This document shows positions 33,814 to 42,245 of a stretch of DNA of 64,000 nucleotides, piece by piece. The notes under the pieces are model-generated. The model had not been told where the DNA came from and did no database searches. It was given only the letters and a program-made list of their open reading frames with translations. This DNA comes from Umezawaea tangerina (GTDB taxonomy: Bacteria; Actinomycetota; Actinomycetes; Mycobacteriales; Pseudonocardiaceae), in the NCBI RefSeq assembly GCF_003002815.1, contig NZ_PVTF01000026.1, positions 33,881 through 97,880 of the forward strand, given 5' to 3'. The translations under genes were made by a program, and so were the position numbers. Positions within the stretch are counted from its first letter, which is position 1, and each line of letters starts with the position of its first letter.

Positions 33814-33893
33814 TTGTGTACTCAGGTTACGTTTGTACCAAAATCGCAGACGAACTTGAGACCAAGAGGGAAGTGAGGGCTTTGAGTACACAA
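33814..33893. promoter_or_regulatory. Long-spaced inverted repeat TTGTGTACTCA...TGAGTACACAA
   Basis: Exact 11-bp arms at 33814-33824 and 33883-33893, 58 bp apart, in the AT-richer gap upstream of the XRE gene. The flanking TAAY also matches, extending similarity. The spacing suits two operators bound by a dimer each or a loop. From here to 34208 no convincing gene is seen, apart from TTGACA at 34119-34124 as a possible -35. Confidence 0.62.
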
Positions 33894-34208
33894 GTTAGCA
33901 TTGCGCTCATGGCTGGTCATCGCTGCCTCTGTGTCCGGGTGATCTTGAAACGGACACTACGGGGTGCACTGGAGACCATTGCCGCGTCCTTCCTCATGGA
34001 GGGCTGCGTGGCCGGAGTCGATGCCGCCACGCCCGCGCCCCGCGACATCGCCGACGACAGGCTCGGCCCTGCCCCCAGGGGTTACCGAGGACCTGTTGTC
34101 CGGCCGCGCAGCCCTCGCTTGACAGCACGCACCCGAAGTCGTCGGTCAGCCGAAAGCTTCTGCCGGTTGCGGCTTCAGACGAACCCGATCGAAGGTAGGT
34201 GGATCATC

Positions 34209-34688
34209 GTGACCACTCGAACCGTCACCAGCCAGGCTGCACTCCCAGGCTCCACCATTGAGGCCCGCCATGCGTTCTACTCCCGCGAGTGCGGAATTTC
34301 CGCAGTGATCGATCCTTCACTAGGCAAGATCGTCCTGGAAGTCGGGGACCTTGTCGGAGCCGTCACGATGCCCCGAGCCCTTGGACTTCGAGTAGACGCG
34401 GGTCTGGGTGTTCGGATGCTTGCCGGTCCTGTGATCAGCCAGTCGCGCATTGGGCGATGGATCTTCCTCACCGGCCCAGGTGGGCCGCTCGACGAATCCA
34501 CGATGGCGGATTTCTTCGACCTAGGTGTTGCGATCGCTTCCACCGGCGACTTCATCAAGTTCCCCTCACCTGAGGATGAGCGTCTCGATGTTCTCCGGTG
34601 GGAGCGGATTCCACGGAGCCTCAAAGACCTTCCCCCTCAGTCGGCGGTCATCGCAACGACACGGGCGATGGCCATCCCTGCGCCATGA
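34209..34688 (+). CDS. Hypothetical actinobacterial protein
   Basis: A 159-residue protein with the stretch EARHAFYSRECGISAVIDPS, then MPRALGLRVDAGLG and RIGRWIFLTGPGGPLDES, ending in an acidic ERLDVLRWERIPRSLKDLPP region. I recognise it as a type of actinobacterial hypothetical protein encoded near Scr1-type regulators, without a known function. The GTG start behind GGTGGATCATC is preferred; the frame is open much further upstream through the operator region but with poor coding character. No signal peptide or membrane segment. Confidence 0.66.
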   Translation: MTTRTVTSQAALPGSTIEARHAFYSRECGISAVIDPSLGKIVLEVGDLVGAVTMPRALGLRVDAGLGVRMLAGPVISQSRIGRWIFLTGPGGPLDESTMADFFDLGVAIASTGDFIKFPSPEDERLDVLRWERIPRSLKDLPPQSAVIATTRAMAIPAP

Positions 34689-34812
34689 GTTCGCCCGAAG
34701 TCACATCCGACCTTGTAGTCCGGGCGCCCCGAGCGAACCGAGAACGATAAGGACATCGCATGCTGTGCAACGAGGTTGATCAGGTTGAGCGCCCTTTCAT
34801 CGGTGCGTTGTG

Positions 34813-35085
34813 ATGGGGACTCGACCATTCCGCTGGTTTCCGCACGACGGTCAACGGCACGCCGTCGCGGACAGCCTCGCCGTTGGCGACATCGGTGAGA
34901 CGTTGTGCGAGAGGCCCGTGACTGTTCCCCATGATGCTCCGTCGAAAGCGGAGTGGTGCTGGCCCACCTGCGCGGCCTGCGATTCGGCGTGGCGCCTGCA
35001 CGAAGGCATCCTTCCCTTTCCCCGACCGTCGATGACACGTGGTCATACCGCGCGTTCGTCGTTGAGAGTGGTGGTCCGGGCGTGA
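34813..35085 (+). CDS. Small putative zinc-binding protein
   Basis: A 90-residue protein with RWFPHDGQRHAVADS, TLCERPV and WCWPTCAACDSAW, i.e. a His and three Cys (H-x19-C, then C-x2-C) in the pattern of small zinc-finger proteins common beside XRE regulators in Pseudonocardiales. The last ~25 residues overlap nothing else. It overlaps the next gene as GTGA. Function unknown; a role as partner of the following protein is likely from the coupling. Confidence 0.72.
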   Translation: MGTRPFRWFPHDGQRHAVADSLAVGDIGETLCERPVTVPHDAPSKAEWCWPTCAACDSAWRLHEGILPFPRPSMTRGHTARSSLRVVVRA

Positions 35086-35423
35086 CCGGCGCGGACGACA
35101 AGATGGTCTTCAGAGTCGTGCGCGAGGACATGCTGCGGGAGTTGCTCGCGATCGCCGACGTCGCTGTCAACGGCAACCGGGACGACGCCGCTGAGGTTGC
35201 TCGTCGTCACCTGCCGCGACTGATCGCCGGACTGAAAGCGGTGTTGGCCCGGCACGTCCCCGATGAGTACGGGCATTGCGTCGTGTGCGTCACCGGCCGC
35301 CGCTGGAGACGAGGTCCCCGGCTCTGCCGTGTGCTAACCGAATTCCAGCTGGCCGTCGTGAACTACGACCAGCAGCCGCTACGTCCGGCACGCCATCGGT
35401 TGTGTCCAAAGCGAAGCGGATGA
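35082..35423 (+). CDS. Hypothetical protein coupled to the zinc-binding gene
   Basis: A 113-residue protein with a helical core (EDMLRELLAIADVAVNGNRD, then AAEVARRHLPRLIAGLKAVL) followed by a C-x2-C segment HCVVCVTGRRWRRGPRLCRV that could bind metal. The start is the GTG overlapping the previous stop. Proteins of this layout accompany the small zinc-finger protein and Scr1-like regulators in this lineage; the function is not known. Confidence 0.72.
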   Translation: MTGADDKMVFRVVREDMLRELLAIADVAVNGNRDDAAEVARRHLPRLIAGLKAVLARHVPDEYGHCVVCVTGRRWRRGPRLCRVLTEFQLAVVNYDQQPLRPARHRLCPKRSG

Positions 35424-35510
35424 GCCAACGTACCGGCCCGCAGTCCGCAATGGACAGTTCTTGACCCTCATTGCATCGTCTACCGACCTGATACGCGAAG
35501 GTGAACTCCC

Positions 35511-36419
35511 ATGGCAGTCAATAGCCCTGAAGCTCGCACGACCACAGCCCATGCTCGAGAAGTGGGCTACGAACTCCGGCTCGCGAGGAGTCAGTCCACC
35601 GTCAAAGGGGTGAAGGCCTGCGAAGACCTCGGATGGTCGTCGGCGAAGCTGAGCAAGCTCGAGAGCGGTGCCCGTGGTGCGATCGAATGGGATGTCGCTA
35701 CTTTGCTCGGCCGCTACGTCAGTGACCGCTCCACCCGTGATCGGCTGCGGTTGCTGACTTCCGAGCCCGACATCGGCTACTTCCTGCGCTGCCACGGACT
35801 CGACCTTCCTGAGTCGCTCACCGCTGTGTCGATGCACGAACGGTTGGCCGCCACCATCGTCTCCTTCGATCCCGTCGTCATCCCGAGCCTGGTGCAGAGC
35901 GCGGACTACGCGCGAGAGCTACTGCGCGCCTCCGCCGCCGACGCCGAACAACTGGAAGCCATGGTGGAGAACAGGATGAGGCGACGCGATGAGATCGTGT
36001 ACGGCGCTGACGGTCCTGAGATCCTGATCTACCTGTCCGAGACGGCGTTGAGCAAGTCCCTGGGCAGCGACGTGGTGATGCAAGACCAGCTCTACGGGCT
36101 GGTGATGATGGTGCGGAGCGGCGCTGCCACCATTCGCGTCATTCCCTCAGGTGTGTCGCACGCGAGCCTGCGACACGGAGGTACCCGCCTTGACCTGCCG
36201 AATGTTCCCCAGTTGGTCTACGCCGAAACAGATCTCATGACCGTCGTGTACGACGACGCGAGCCTCGTTGAGCGTTGGAACCGCAAGCTGCGGCAGGTCG
36301 ACGAGCTGGCGTTGTCGCCTGAGGCATCGATCGGGGTGCTGGTCGACTACACGGACGCCTACGACCGACGGGCCCCGTCCAGGAGTGCTGGTCCGCGGCG
36401 GCATGTGGATGCTCCTTGA
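35511..36419 (+). CDS. XRE-family regulator (Scr1-like, DUF5753)
   Basis: The third regulator of this type on the element, 302 residues. Helix-turn-helix: GYELRLARSQSTVKGVKACE, then DLGWSSAKLSKLESGARGAI. The DUF5753 part shows PVVIPSLVQSADYARELLRA, ENRMRRRDEIVYG, IYLSETALSKSLG, and AATIRVIPSGVSHASLRHGG. It follows the two small genes and is probably transcribed with them. No DUF397 partner is adjacent. A strong hairpin follows. Confidence 0.9.
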   Translation: MAVNSPEARTTTAHAREVGYELRLARSQSTVKGVKACEDLGWSSAKLSKLESGARGAIEWDVATLLGRYVSDRSTRDRLRLLTSEPDIGYFLRCHGLDLPESLTAVSMHERLAATIVSFDPVVIPSLVQSADYARELLRASAADAEQLEAMVENRMRRRDEIVYGADGPEILIYLSETALSKSLGSDVVMQDQLYGLVMMVRSGAATIRVIPSGVSHASLRHGGTRLDLPNVPQLVYAETDLMTVVYDDASLVERWNRKLRQVDELALSPEASIGVLVDYTDAYDRRAPSRSAGPRRHVDAP

Positions 36420-36491
36420 TGATTTCGGGTTCGACGACCGCCTGTGTGGATTATCTTTCGCTTATGTCGCCAGGCGTGATGAGAATGCGGG

Positions 36492-36527
36492 TTGGCTGCC
36501 CCGGCGTTGGTGCGACGGGGCAGCCAA
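36492..36527. terminator. Bidirectional terminator hairpin
   Basis: Perfect 11-bp stem TTGGCTGCCCC / GGGGCAGCCAA with a 14-nt loop between the XRE gene (plus strand) and the convergent secreted-protein gene (14 bases from its stop). Confidence 0.78.
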
Positions 36528-36540
36528 TGTCGAGCGGCTG

Positions 36541-36918
36541 TTATTCCTGAGGCTGCCCTGTCCGGCAGATCCGGTGTTGGCCGTCGTCGATCAGGTCCGG
36601 GGCGACCGGTACGTAGTAGGCGTTGACGACCCGATGCGGTCCGTCGGGGTAGAACGGCACCGAGTACCACGGTGGCACGCACTCCCGCTGGTGCCAGCCG
36701 TTGCTCCAGTCGACCTGGATGAGGATGAACGAGTTCCCGCAGTGGAGGTACCGCGCGGTGGCCGAGTTGTGGTCGGGGTTGGTGAAGTAGAACCCGCACG
36801 TCCCGTCCTTGGCCACCTGCGCCGAGGCAGACTCGGCGATGGTCATCGGAATACCGGCGATGATCACCGCCAGGCACGTGAGTGCACGCCGTCGAGTCAA
36901 GTGCGCGGTTTTTCCCAT
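36541..36918 (-). CDS. Small secreted protein, DUF6355 type
   Basis: A 125-residue protein with an N-terminal signal peptide: basic MGKTAHLTRRR, hydrophobic ALTCLAVIIAGIPM and a cleavage site after ASA near residue 33. The mature part has four Cys (CGFYFTNPDHNSATARYLHC, then REC and RICRTG) and matches the small exported DUF6355 proteins often met near natural product genes. They are likely disulphide-bonded outside the cell. The function is unknown. Confidence 0.8.
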   Translation of the reverse strand: MGKTAHLTRRRALTCLAVIIAGIPMTIAESASAQVAKDGTCGFYFTNPDHNSATARYLHCGNSFILIQVDWSNGWHQRECVPPWYSVPFYPDGPHRVVNAYYVPVAPDLIDDGQHRICRTGQPQE

Positions 36919-37106
36919 GGGATTCTCTCTTCGTGTCGTCCGGGCGCGCGATGCGTCCGAGATGTATTCGAAGAATCCCCTCGGTGTTTGCGAAGCGGTA
37001 GGTTTTCTTCCTATTCGAAAAAGAAGGAATCAGGCGTTCGAACCGCCCTGCAACCCAACGCGTTCCGACGGTTCCTCCAGTTCCCCGTCGCGTACGCGCA
37101 CCGCAC

Positions 37107-38402
37107 CTACAGCGGGGACAGGTAGCTCGTACCACCTGCGCGGGTGACCATCCGAGTCAGGGCATCGTTGTGGTCGGTCATGCGGCGCAGCGTGTCGTGC
37201 TCGTCCTGGGCGACGGCGCGGAGCAGGGCGAACAGGAACGCAGTCGGTGAGTTCGGCATCCGCAACCGCGGTGTTGTGAACGCGCTTGTGGGAACGGGGT
37301 AGAGCAGGACGACACCAGCGTCACCGAGGTCCTGCCGGGTGATCGCTCCCAACGCTGTGGCCACGAACTCCTCGACGGAGTCGTCGGGGATGAGCAGGTT
37401 CAGCCACGGATGGCTGTGGCTCCAAAGACGAAGCCGTTGCAGCGTCGAGACGTCGTCGGCCATCTGGTCGAGGAAGGCCGGGTAGTCGCGGTCGACTTGC
37501 TCTCCGAGGTCACCGCTGAGGCCGGTCAGCAGGATGTCGGTGTCGGGCTCGGACGGGGGAGTGGAGTAGGTCGTGGCGTTGATGACGTAGCTCCAGTCGC
37601 CCTCGGGGTCGAGTTTTGCCTGGCCCACGAGGTGGTCGAACCGACGCTGCGACATGACCTGCCGCTGGTCCGTGAGGAAGGAGCCCAGCGCGGCGTAGTG
37701 GAGCCGGTAGGTGCGGGCTCGACGGGGAGCGGGAATCAGGCGCAGTGTCGCGCCGACGATGATTCCCTGCCTCCCCCGACCTGCCAGCACGGCGGAGTAC
37801 AGGTCCGAGCCGGGGGAGCAGGCGTGCGTGGTGCCGTCGGGGGTGATGACGTCGAGGGCCAGGACGTTGTCGGTCTGCGCGCCGTGGTGGTGGCTGGCTC
37901 CGCCGATCCCGCCGACCGACAGGGTGCCGCCCACGGAGAGTTCGAGGTAATCGGTGAGCACGGGCGGGGTGAGGCCGTGCGGGATCGTTGCGGCGAGCAC
38001 CTGGCTCCACCGCGCACCAGCGTCCACGACGACGCTGTCGGAGTTGATGTGGTGGACCTCGTTCAACGGGCTCATGTCCACCACGACCCCGCCGGTTTGC
38101 GCCTGACCGGCCGTCGAGTGCCCCTGACCACGAGGTACCAACGGGATCGCGCGGTCCGAAGCGAACCGGGAGAAGACCGCGACGTCCGCTGCCGAACCTG
38201 GCAGGAGCACCGCTGAGGGCCTGCGGTGGACGAGATGGCCGAAGTCGTCGCCAGCCGCCGTCAGCGAGGCGTCGTCGATGACGAGCTGCCCATCCAGCGT
38301 CGGCACCGGGACGCGGTCCGGCCGTGCCTCCGCCGTGAACTGCCTGCTCTCGGGGTCGAAGAACTCGGCGGCCTGGGCAGGCGAGCTGGTGGGGTCAGCC
38401 AT
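37107..38402 (-). CDS. FAD-binding oxidoreductase, cytokinin dehydrogenase-like
   Basis: A 431-residue flavoenzyme of the VAO/PCMH fold. The FAD-binding domain shows HRRPSAVLLPGSAADVAVF, LVPRGQGHSTAGQAQTGG and GGTLSVGGIGGASHHHG, where the last segment includes the usual pyrophosphate contact. The C-terminal substrate domain includes SHPWLNLLIPDDSVEEFV, a marker of cytokinin-dehydrogenase-type enzymes. No signal peptide. Plant CKX oxidises isoprenoid cytokinins; whether this one does is open. It is 16 bases downstream of the XRE-NB-ARC-TPR regulator, so both are likely one operon. Confidence 0.85.
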   Translation of the reverse strand: MADPTSSPAQAAEFFDPESRQFTAEARPDRVPVPTLDGQLVIDDASLTAAGDDFGHLVHRRPSAVLLPGSAADVAVFSRFASDRAIPLVPRGQGHSTAGQAQTGGVVVDMSPLNEVHHINSDSVVVDAGARWSQVLAATIPHGLTPPVLTDYLELSVGGTLSVGGIGGASHHHGAQTDNVLALDVITPDGTTHACSPGSDLYSAVLAGRGRQGIIVGATLRLIPAPRRARTYRLHYAALGSFLTDQRQVMSQRRFDHLVGQAKLDPEGDWSYVINATTYSTPPSEPDTDILLTGLSGDLGEQVDRDYPAFLDQMADDVSTLQRLRLWSHSHPWLNLLIPDDSVEEFVATALGAITRQDLGDAGVVLLYPVPTSAFTTPRLRMPNSPTAFLFALLRAVAQDEHDTLRRMTDHNDALTRMVTRAGGTSYLSPL

Positions 38403-38418
38403 GGATTCCTCTCGTCGA

Positions 38419-40737
38419 TCATCCTGTGCGCCGAGGGGTGCTGGCGTCGGGGCGCCCCAAAGCGTCGATTTCAGCCTGGATGTCGAGCGCGCGCCTATCC
38501 CCGAGTTCCTCGAAGTGCACGAGCGCTTCCTCCCATGCCGACCGAGCCGACGCCGGGTCGCCGAGCTCCAGGTGCACGAATCCCAGCTTCCGCAGGACCG
38601 TGGCCCGGCTCCACAGATCGGCGGTGTTCGCGCTGAACGTCAAGGCGCGGTTGAGGTACTCCAGCGCCGCTTGCCAGTCACCTCGATCGCGGTGCACGTC
38701 TGCGATCTTGTCCAGCGCGCAGCTCTCGGCCAGTTGGTCGCCGAGGTCCTGCAGCACCGCCACACCTTGTTCGAGCTCGTGCAACGCGTTGTCGTACTGG
38801 CCTCGCGCCCGGTAGGTGTCACCGAGGTAGGAAGTGGTGATCGCCCAGGCCCAGCGGTCGTCCCGTTCGGCGCTGATGCCCTGCGCTTGCAGGTAATGCA
38901 GCGCTGCGGCTTCATGCTGCCCTCCGGCCTGGAGGGTCCTGCCGAGCCCGATGTGGCTCCACAGCTGGCCGATGAGGTCGTCGAGCCGCCGTCGGATCTC
39001 AAGAGCCTCGGCATAGCAGGTCGACGCGTCGTCGAGGGTGCGTTGATCGAGATGGGCGTTGCCGAGGTTGTTCAGGATCCACGCCAGAGCATCCTGTTTC
39101 CCGGCCTCCCGCGCGACCGCGAGGCAGGCGGACAACGCGGGCATCCAGACCGTCCAGGGCTTCCGCCAGTACAGGTAGTCGGCCAGCACCACGGGCAATC
39201 CGAGAGCGACCTCGTGGAAGTCCAGTTCGGCGGCGCGCCTGGCCGCGCTGGCCACGTTCCGCAGCTCGACCTCGCTCCACTGCCGGGCATCGCACGCCGA
39301 ACCGAACACCGGGCGCAGGTGACCGATGTCCTCGTGCACGACGAGCTTCTGCTGCGGGCGATGCGGCGACGTGACCTGGTTGGCCGTGTGAGCGGCGAGC
39401 AGGTACCAGCGCAGCATGCGCTGCACGGATTCCGCCACGGCGGCCGCGGGCTCGTCGGCTGCGGCGCGTTCGGAGGCGTAAGCCCGCAGGAGGTCGTGGA
39501 AGCGGTAGCGCCCCAGGGCGTCCTCCTCCAGGAGATGGCCACCGCATAGAACATCCAGAAGACGGCTCGTCTCCGCGAGGCCGCCACCGGTCAACGCCGC
39601 GGCCGCTTCGATGCCGAAGTGCCTGCCGGGGTGCATGCTCAGCAGCCTGAACAGGCGAGCGGCTTCCGGTTCCAGCGCGCGGACCGACCAGGAGAACACC
39701 GCGCGGACGGCTCCGTGCGCGTCGTGAGGTGAAAGGGCGTCCAAGCGTCGGTCGATGTCGGCCAGTTCGTCGGCCAAGGCCGTCAAGGTCAGGTGCCGGT
39801 GGCTGGCGACCCGTTCTGCGGCGACCCGGATCGCGAGGGGCAAGCCGCTGCAGAAGGCGGCGATCCTCTCCGCGGCATCGGGTTCCGCGTTCATGCGATC
39901 AGGGCCGACCACATCACGGAGGAGGGCAAGCGACTCGTTGTCCTCGAACGGCTCCACCGTCACGTACTGGGCGCCGTGGTAGACGGCCAGGCCGGACAGC
40001 CTGCGACGGCTGGTCACGACTACCGCGCAACCCGCCGCGGCGGGGATGAGCGGACGGACCTGTTCGACGGTCGCCGCGTTGTCCAGGACCAGCAGCAATC
40101 TTGACCCGTCGAGCACCGAACGCAGCATGGCCGCCCGTCGATCCATCGACGTGGGGATGTCCGACGTTCGGACGCCGAGCACCCGCAGGAAGTCCTCCAG
40201 GACGTCGTTGGTGTCGACCGGTCGATCACCGGCCGCGTAACCGTGCAGGTCCACGAACAGGATCCCGTCGGGGAAGCGGTGCTTGACCAGGTGGGCCAGC
40301 CCCACGGCGACCGTGGTCTTCCCGACTCCGGCTTGTCCGTCCAGGGCGATCAGCTGCGCCGTGGTCGCCGTGGTCGGGATCAGCCGGTCGAGATCCAGCA
40401 CGTCTTTCAGCGCCCGCATCAGCGGGGCCCGCCCCACCATCTGCGGAAGCGGCGGCAACTGCGCGGGCTTCACGTTGTGGGGGTGGGCGCGGTGCACCTC
40501 CGCGGCGAGCATGCCGACCAACGTGCCGCCGGTCTGCAACGCCTCGTCGCATGCTCGCGCGAAGTCCATCGAAGCGGGCTTCGTGCCGTTCTCGACGTTG
40601 GAGATGTGTCCGACGCTGAAGTGGCAGAGCCTGGCCAAGTCGGCCAGCGACAAGCCCGCACCGGTGCGCAGCACACGTACTTCGGTACCGACCGCGGAAG
40701 TCGTCGGAGCCTCGTCCTTATTCGTTATTCGGCTCAA
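38419..40737 (-). CDS. XRE-NB-ARC-TPR regulator (STAND family)
   Basis: A 772-residue multidomain regulator: an N-terminal Cro/CI helix-turn-helix (VLRTGAGLSLADLARLCHFS, then VGHISNVENGTKPASMDF), an NB-ARC NTPase domain (P-loop ALDGQAGVGKTTVAVGLAHL near residue 130, Walker B LLLVLDNAATVEQV, sensor VVVTSRRRL), a winged part and C-terminal TPRs (GLGRTLQAGGQHEAAALHYL). It binds DNA and is probably switched by a protein or small-molecule cue through the TPRs. The TTG start lies in the loop of a perfect palindrome. It is divergent from the Tad operon, which it could control. Confidence 0.89.
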   Translation of the reverse strand: MSRITNKDEAPTTSAVGTEVRVLRTGAGLSLADLARLCHFSVGHISNVENGTKPASMDFARACDEALQTGGTLVGMLAAEVHRAHPHNVKPAQLPPLPQMVGRAPLMRALKDVLDLDRLIPTTATTAQLIALDGQAGVGKTTVAVGLAHLVKHRFPDGILFVDLHGYAAGDRPVDTNDVLEDFLRVLGVRTSDIPTSMDRRAAMLRSVLDGSRLLLVLDNAATVEQVRPLIPAAAGCAVVVTSRRRLSGLAVYHGAQYVTVEPFEDNESLALLRDVVGPDRMNAEPDAAERIAAFCSGLPLAIRVAAERVASHRHLTLTALADELADIDRRLDALSPHDAHGAVRAVFSWSVRALEPEAARLFRLLSMHPGRHFGIEAAAALTGGGLAETSRLLDVLCGGHLLEEDALGRYRFHDLLRAYASERAAADEPAAAVAESVQRMLRWYLLAAHTANQVTSPHRPQQKLVVHEDIGHLRPVFGSACDARQWSEVELRNVASAARRAAELDFHEVALGLPVVLADYLYWRKPWTVWMPALSACLAVAREAGKQDALAWILNNLGNAHLDQRTLDDASTCYAEALEIRRRLDDLIGQLWSHIGLGRTLQAGGQHEAAALHYLQAQGISAERDDRWAWAITTSYLGDTYRARGQYDNALHELEQGVAVLQDLGDQLAESCALDKIADVHRDRGDWQAALEYLNRALTFSANTADLWSRATVLRKLGFVHLELGDPASARSAWEEALVHFEELGDRRALDIQAEIDALGRPDASTPRRTG

Positions 40738-40744
40738 CCGAATA
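40726..40744. promoter_or_regulatory. Palindrome over the start codon of the XRE-NB-ARC gene
   Basis: TATTCGG-CTCAA-CCGAATA is a perfect 7-bp inverted repeat. The probable TTG start (read on the minus strand, 40737-40735) lies in its loop. It may be an operator for autorepression or a hairpin affecting initiation. The region from here to 40956 is the divergent promoter of the Tad operon and holds no convincing gene. Confidence 0.5.
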
Positions 40745-40956
40745 CACCGCCCCCCTGTTCAAGGCCCCAGTCGATCCCGACACTCGAAGTTGAGATCAAC
40801 CACTGTCCAATCTGCGGGTGCAAGAGGTTGAGCGTATGTCCAAGAAGACGCAGGCGACCGACGAGAAGACTCAATCATTCCCCGATCGGGTGATGTATTC
40901 GCCAATCGCCGGACGTGACTACTCGTCGCGTTCGCACATTGCAGGATGGAGGGAAC

Positions 40957-41607
40957 GTGGTTGGAAGCATCGTGTGGGTGACCGTTGGCCTGCTGGCCGG
41001 CCCGGTGATCGCGTCCACCACATCACGAGCGGCTCATGGCGAACCGCTGTTCGCCGGACGCTGGTGGTTGCCGAAGGTCGGGGAGGGAGCGGCCGTGTCC
41101 ACGGCGGTGACGACCACGACTCTGGCTTTGGTGGACTGCCGGTTCGACGGTGCGACAGTCGGGCCGGTGTGGTCCTGGTTCGCTGTCACCGGCATCCTGC
41201 TCACCCAGATCGACCTCGTCTGCCATCGCCTTCCCCGCTTCGTTGTGGGAGCGATGTTCGCAGGTGGACTTCTGCTGGCGGGGAACGACGCACTTCTGCG
41301 CGACGATCCGCGCACCCTGCTGGAGGCGCTGTCAGCCGCTGCGATCGTGTTCACCAGTGCTCTGCTGTTCGCACTCATCGTCGCGCCAAGGGTGGGCGCT
41401 GGGGACGTGTTGTTGGTGGGGACCACGAGCTTCTACTTGGGGCTGAACGGATGGTCCGCCGTCGCGCTCGGGTTGGTGCTCTCGCTCGTGTTGGCCGCTG
41501 CCGCGGCCGCGCTGCTGGTGCTGGTCCGCCGAGTCGGACCGGGCGATCCGATCGCTCTCGGCCCGGCGATCATCGGCGGCGCGCTTCTCGTGGCCGCCTT
41601 TCCCTGA
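40957..41607 (+). CDS. Prepilin peptidase (A24 type, TadV/CpaA-like)
   Basis: A 216-residue polytopic membrane aspartic protease that cleaves the leader peptides of Flp-type prepilins. Two catalytic Asp positions are visible: QIDLVCHRLP near residue 86 (the usual D-x3-x2-RLP form) and GAGDVLLVG near residue 149. The rest is hydrophobic with six to seven helices. The GTG start follows GGAGGG. It is the first gene of the Tad operon, and its products' substrates, the pilin and pseudopilins, are encoded 6-9 kb downstream. Confidence 0.87.
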   Translation: MVGSIVWVTVGLLAGPVIASTTSRAAHGEPLFAGRWWLPKVGEGAAVSTAVTTTTLALVDCRFDGATVGPVWSWFAVTGILLTQIDLVCHRLPRFVVGAMFAGGLLLAGNDALLRDDPRTLLEALSAAAIVFTSALLFALIVAPRVGAGDVLLVGTTSFYLGLNGWSAVALGLVLSLVLAAAAAALLVLVRRVGPGDPIALGPAIIGGALLVAAFP

Positions 41608-41630
41608 CCGCAATTCGGTAGGAGGTTGCG

Positions 41631-42245
41631 ATGTGTCTCCCATTTCGTATCGATGATCGAGTGCTGAGGAATGACATGCACATCTTTCACCGCTTCGCGG
41701 TGTCTTTGGTGGTACTGCTGGTCGTTGCCGCCTGCACTCCGTCGAATTCGACTTCATCCGAATCATCGGGTACGTCGGGCGGTATGGACGCTTCACGGTC
41801 ACAGGAGGCATCCACACCGGCACCCGATCCCGTCGACATCGCCGAGCAGAAGTCCACCGAGGCCTACCTGGGGATGTGGGACGCCTACGTCGATGCATCG
41901 GCCACCTCGGACTGGCAGTCGCCGCACCTGGCGCGGTTCGCCACCGGTACCGCGTTGTCGACGTTGACCCAAGGGCTGCACACCGCCTACGACAAAGGAC
42001 TCATCGCACGAGGAGAACCTGTCCTGCGCCCGAGTGTGTCATCGGTCGAACCGGTGGGGAACCCGACGAAGGCGATCGTCTTCGACTGCGGCGACTCGAC
42101 GAACTGGACGAGCCAACGGGCTGACAACGGCGCTCCCGCCGACGAACCGGGCGGACGTCGACGCATCAATGCCGTGGTGGAGAAGCAAGCCGACGGGTCG
42201 TGGATGGTCACCGACTTCGGAGTGCACGAGGTCGGATCATGCTGA
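41631..42245 (+). CDS. Lipoprotein of the Tad locus
   Basis: A 204-residue exported lipoprotein. The hydrophobic stretch RFAVSLVVLLVVAAC ends in the lipobox VAAC, with Cys35 as the lipidated residue if translation starts at the ATG behind AGGAGG (a second ATG, 15 codons on, gives a shorter signal). A Ser/Thr-rich linker follows, then a globular domain with two further Cys (FDCGDST and a final VGSC). This domain type (DAYVDASATSDWQSPHLARF) is common in actinobacterial Tad loci. The role is unknown, perhaps pilus anchoring in the envelope. Confidence 0.8.
   Translation: MCLPFRIDDRVLRNDMHIFHRFAVSLVVLLVVAACTPSNSTSSESSGTSGGMDASRSQEASTPAPDPVDIAEQKSTEAYLGMWDAYVDASATSDWQSPHLARFATGTALSTLTQGLHTAYDKGLIARGEPVLRPSVSSVEPVGNPTKAIVFDCGDSTNWTSQRADNGAPADEPGGRRRINAVVEKQADGSWMVTDFGVHEVGSC

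Noticed and set aside
40836..40956. Short frame starting MSKKTQATDEKTQSFPDRVM before the prepilin peptidase
   Set aside because: No good ribosome site and its continuation is only a shadow frame of the peptidase gene; the region is better read as the divergent promoter.
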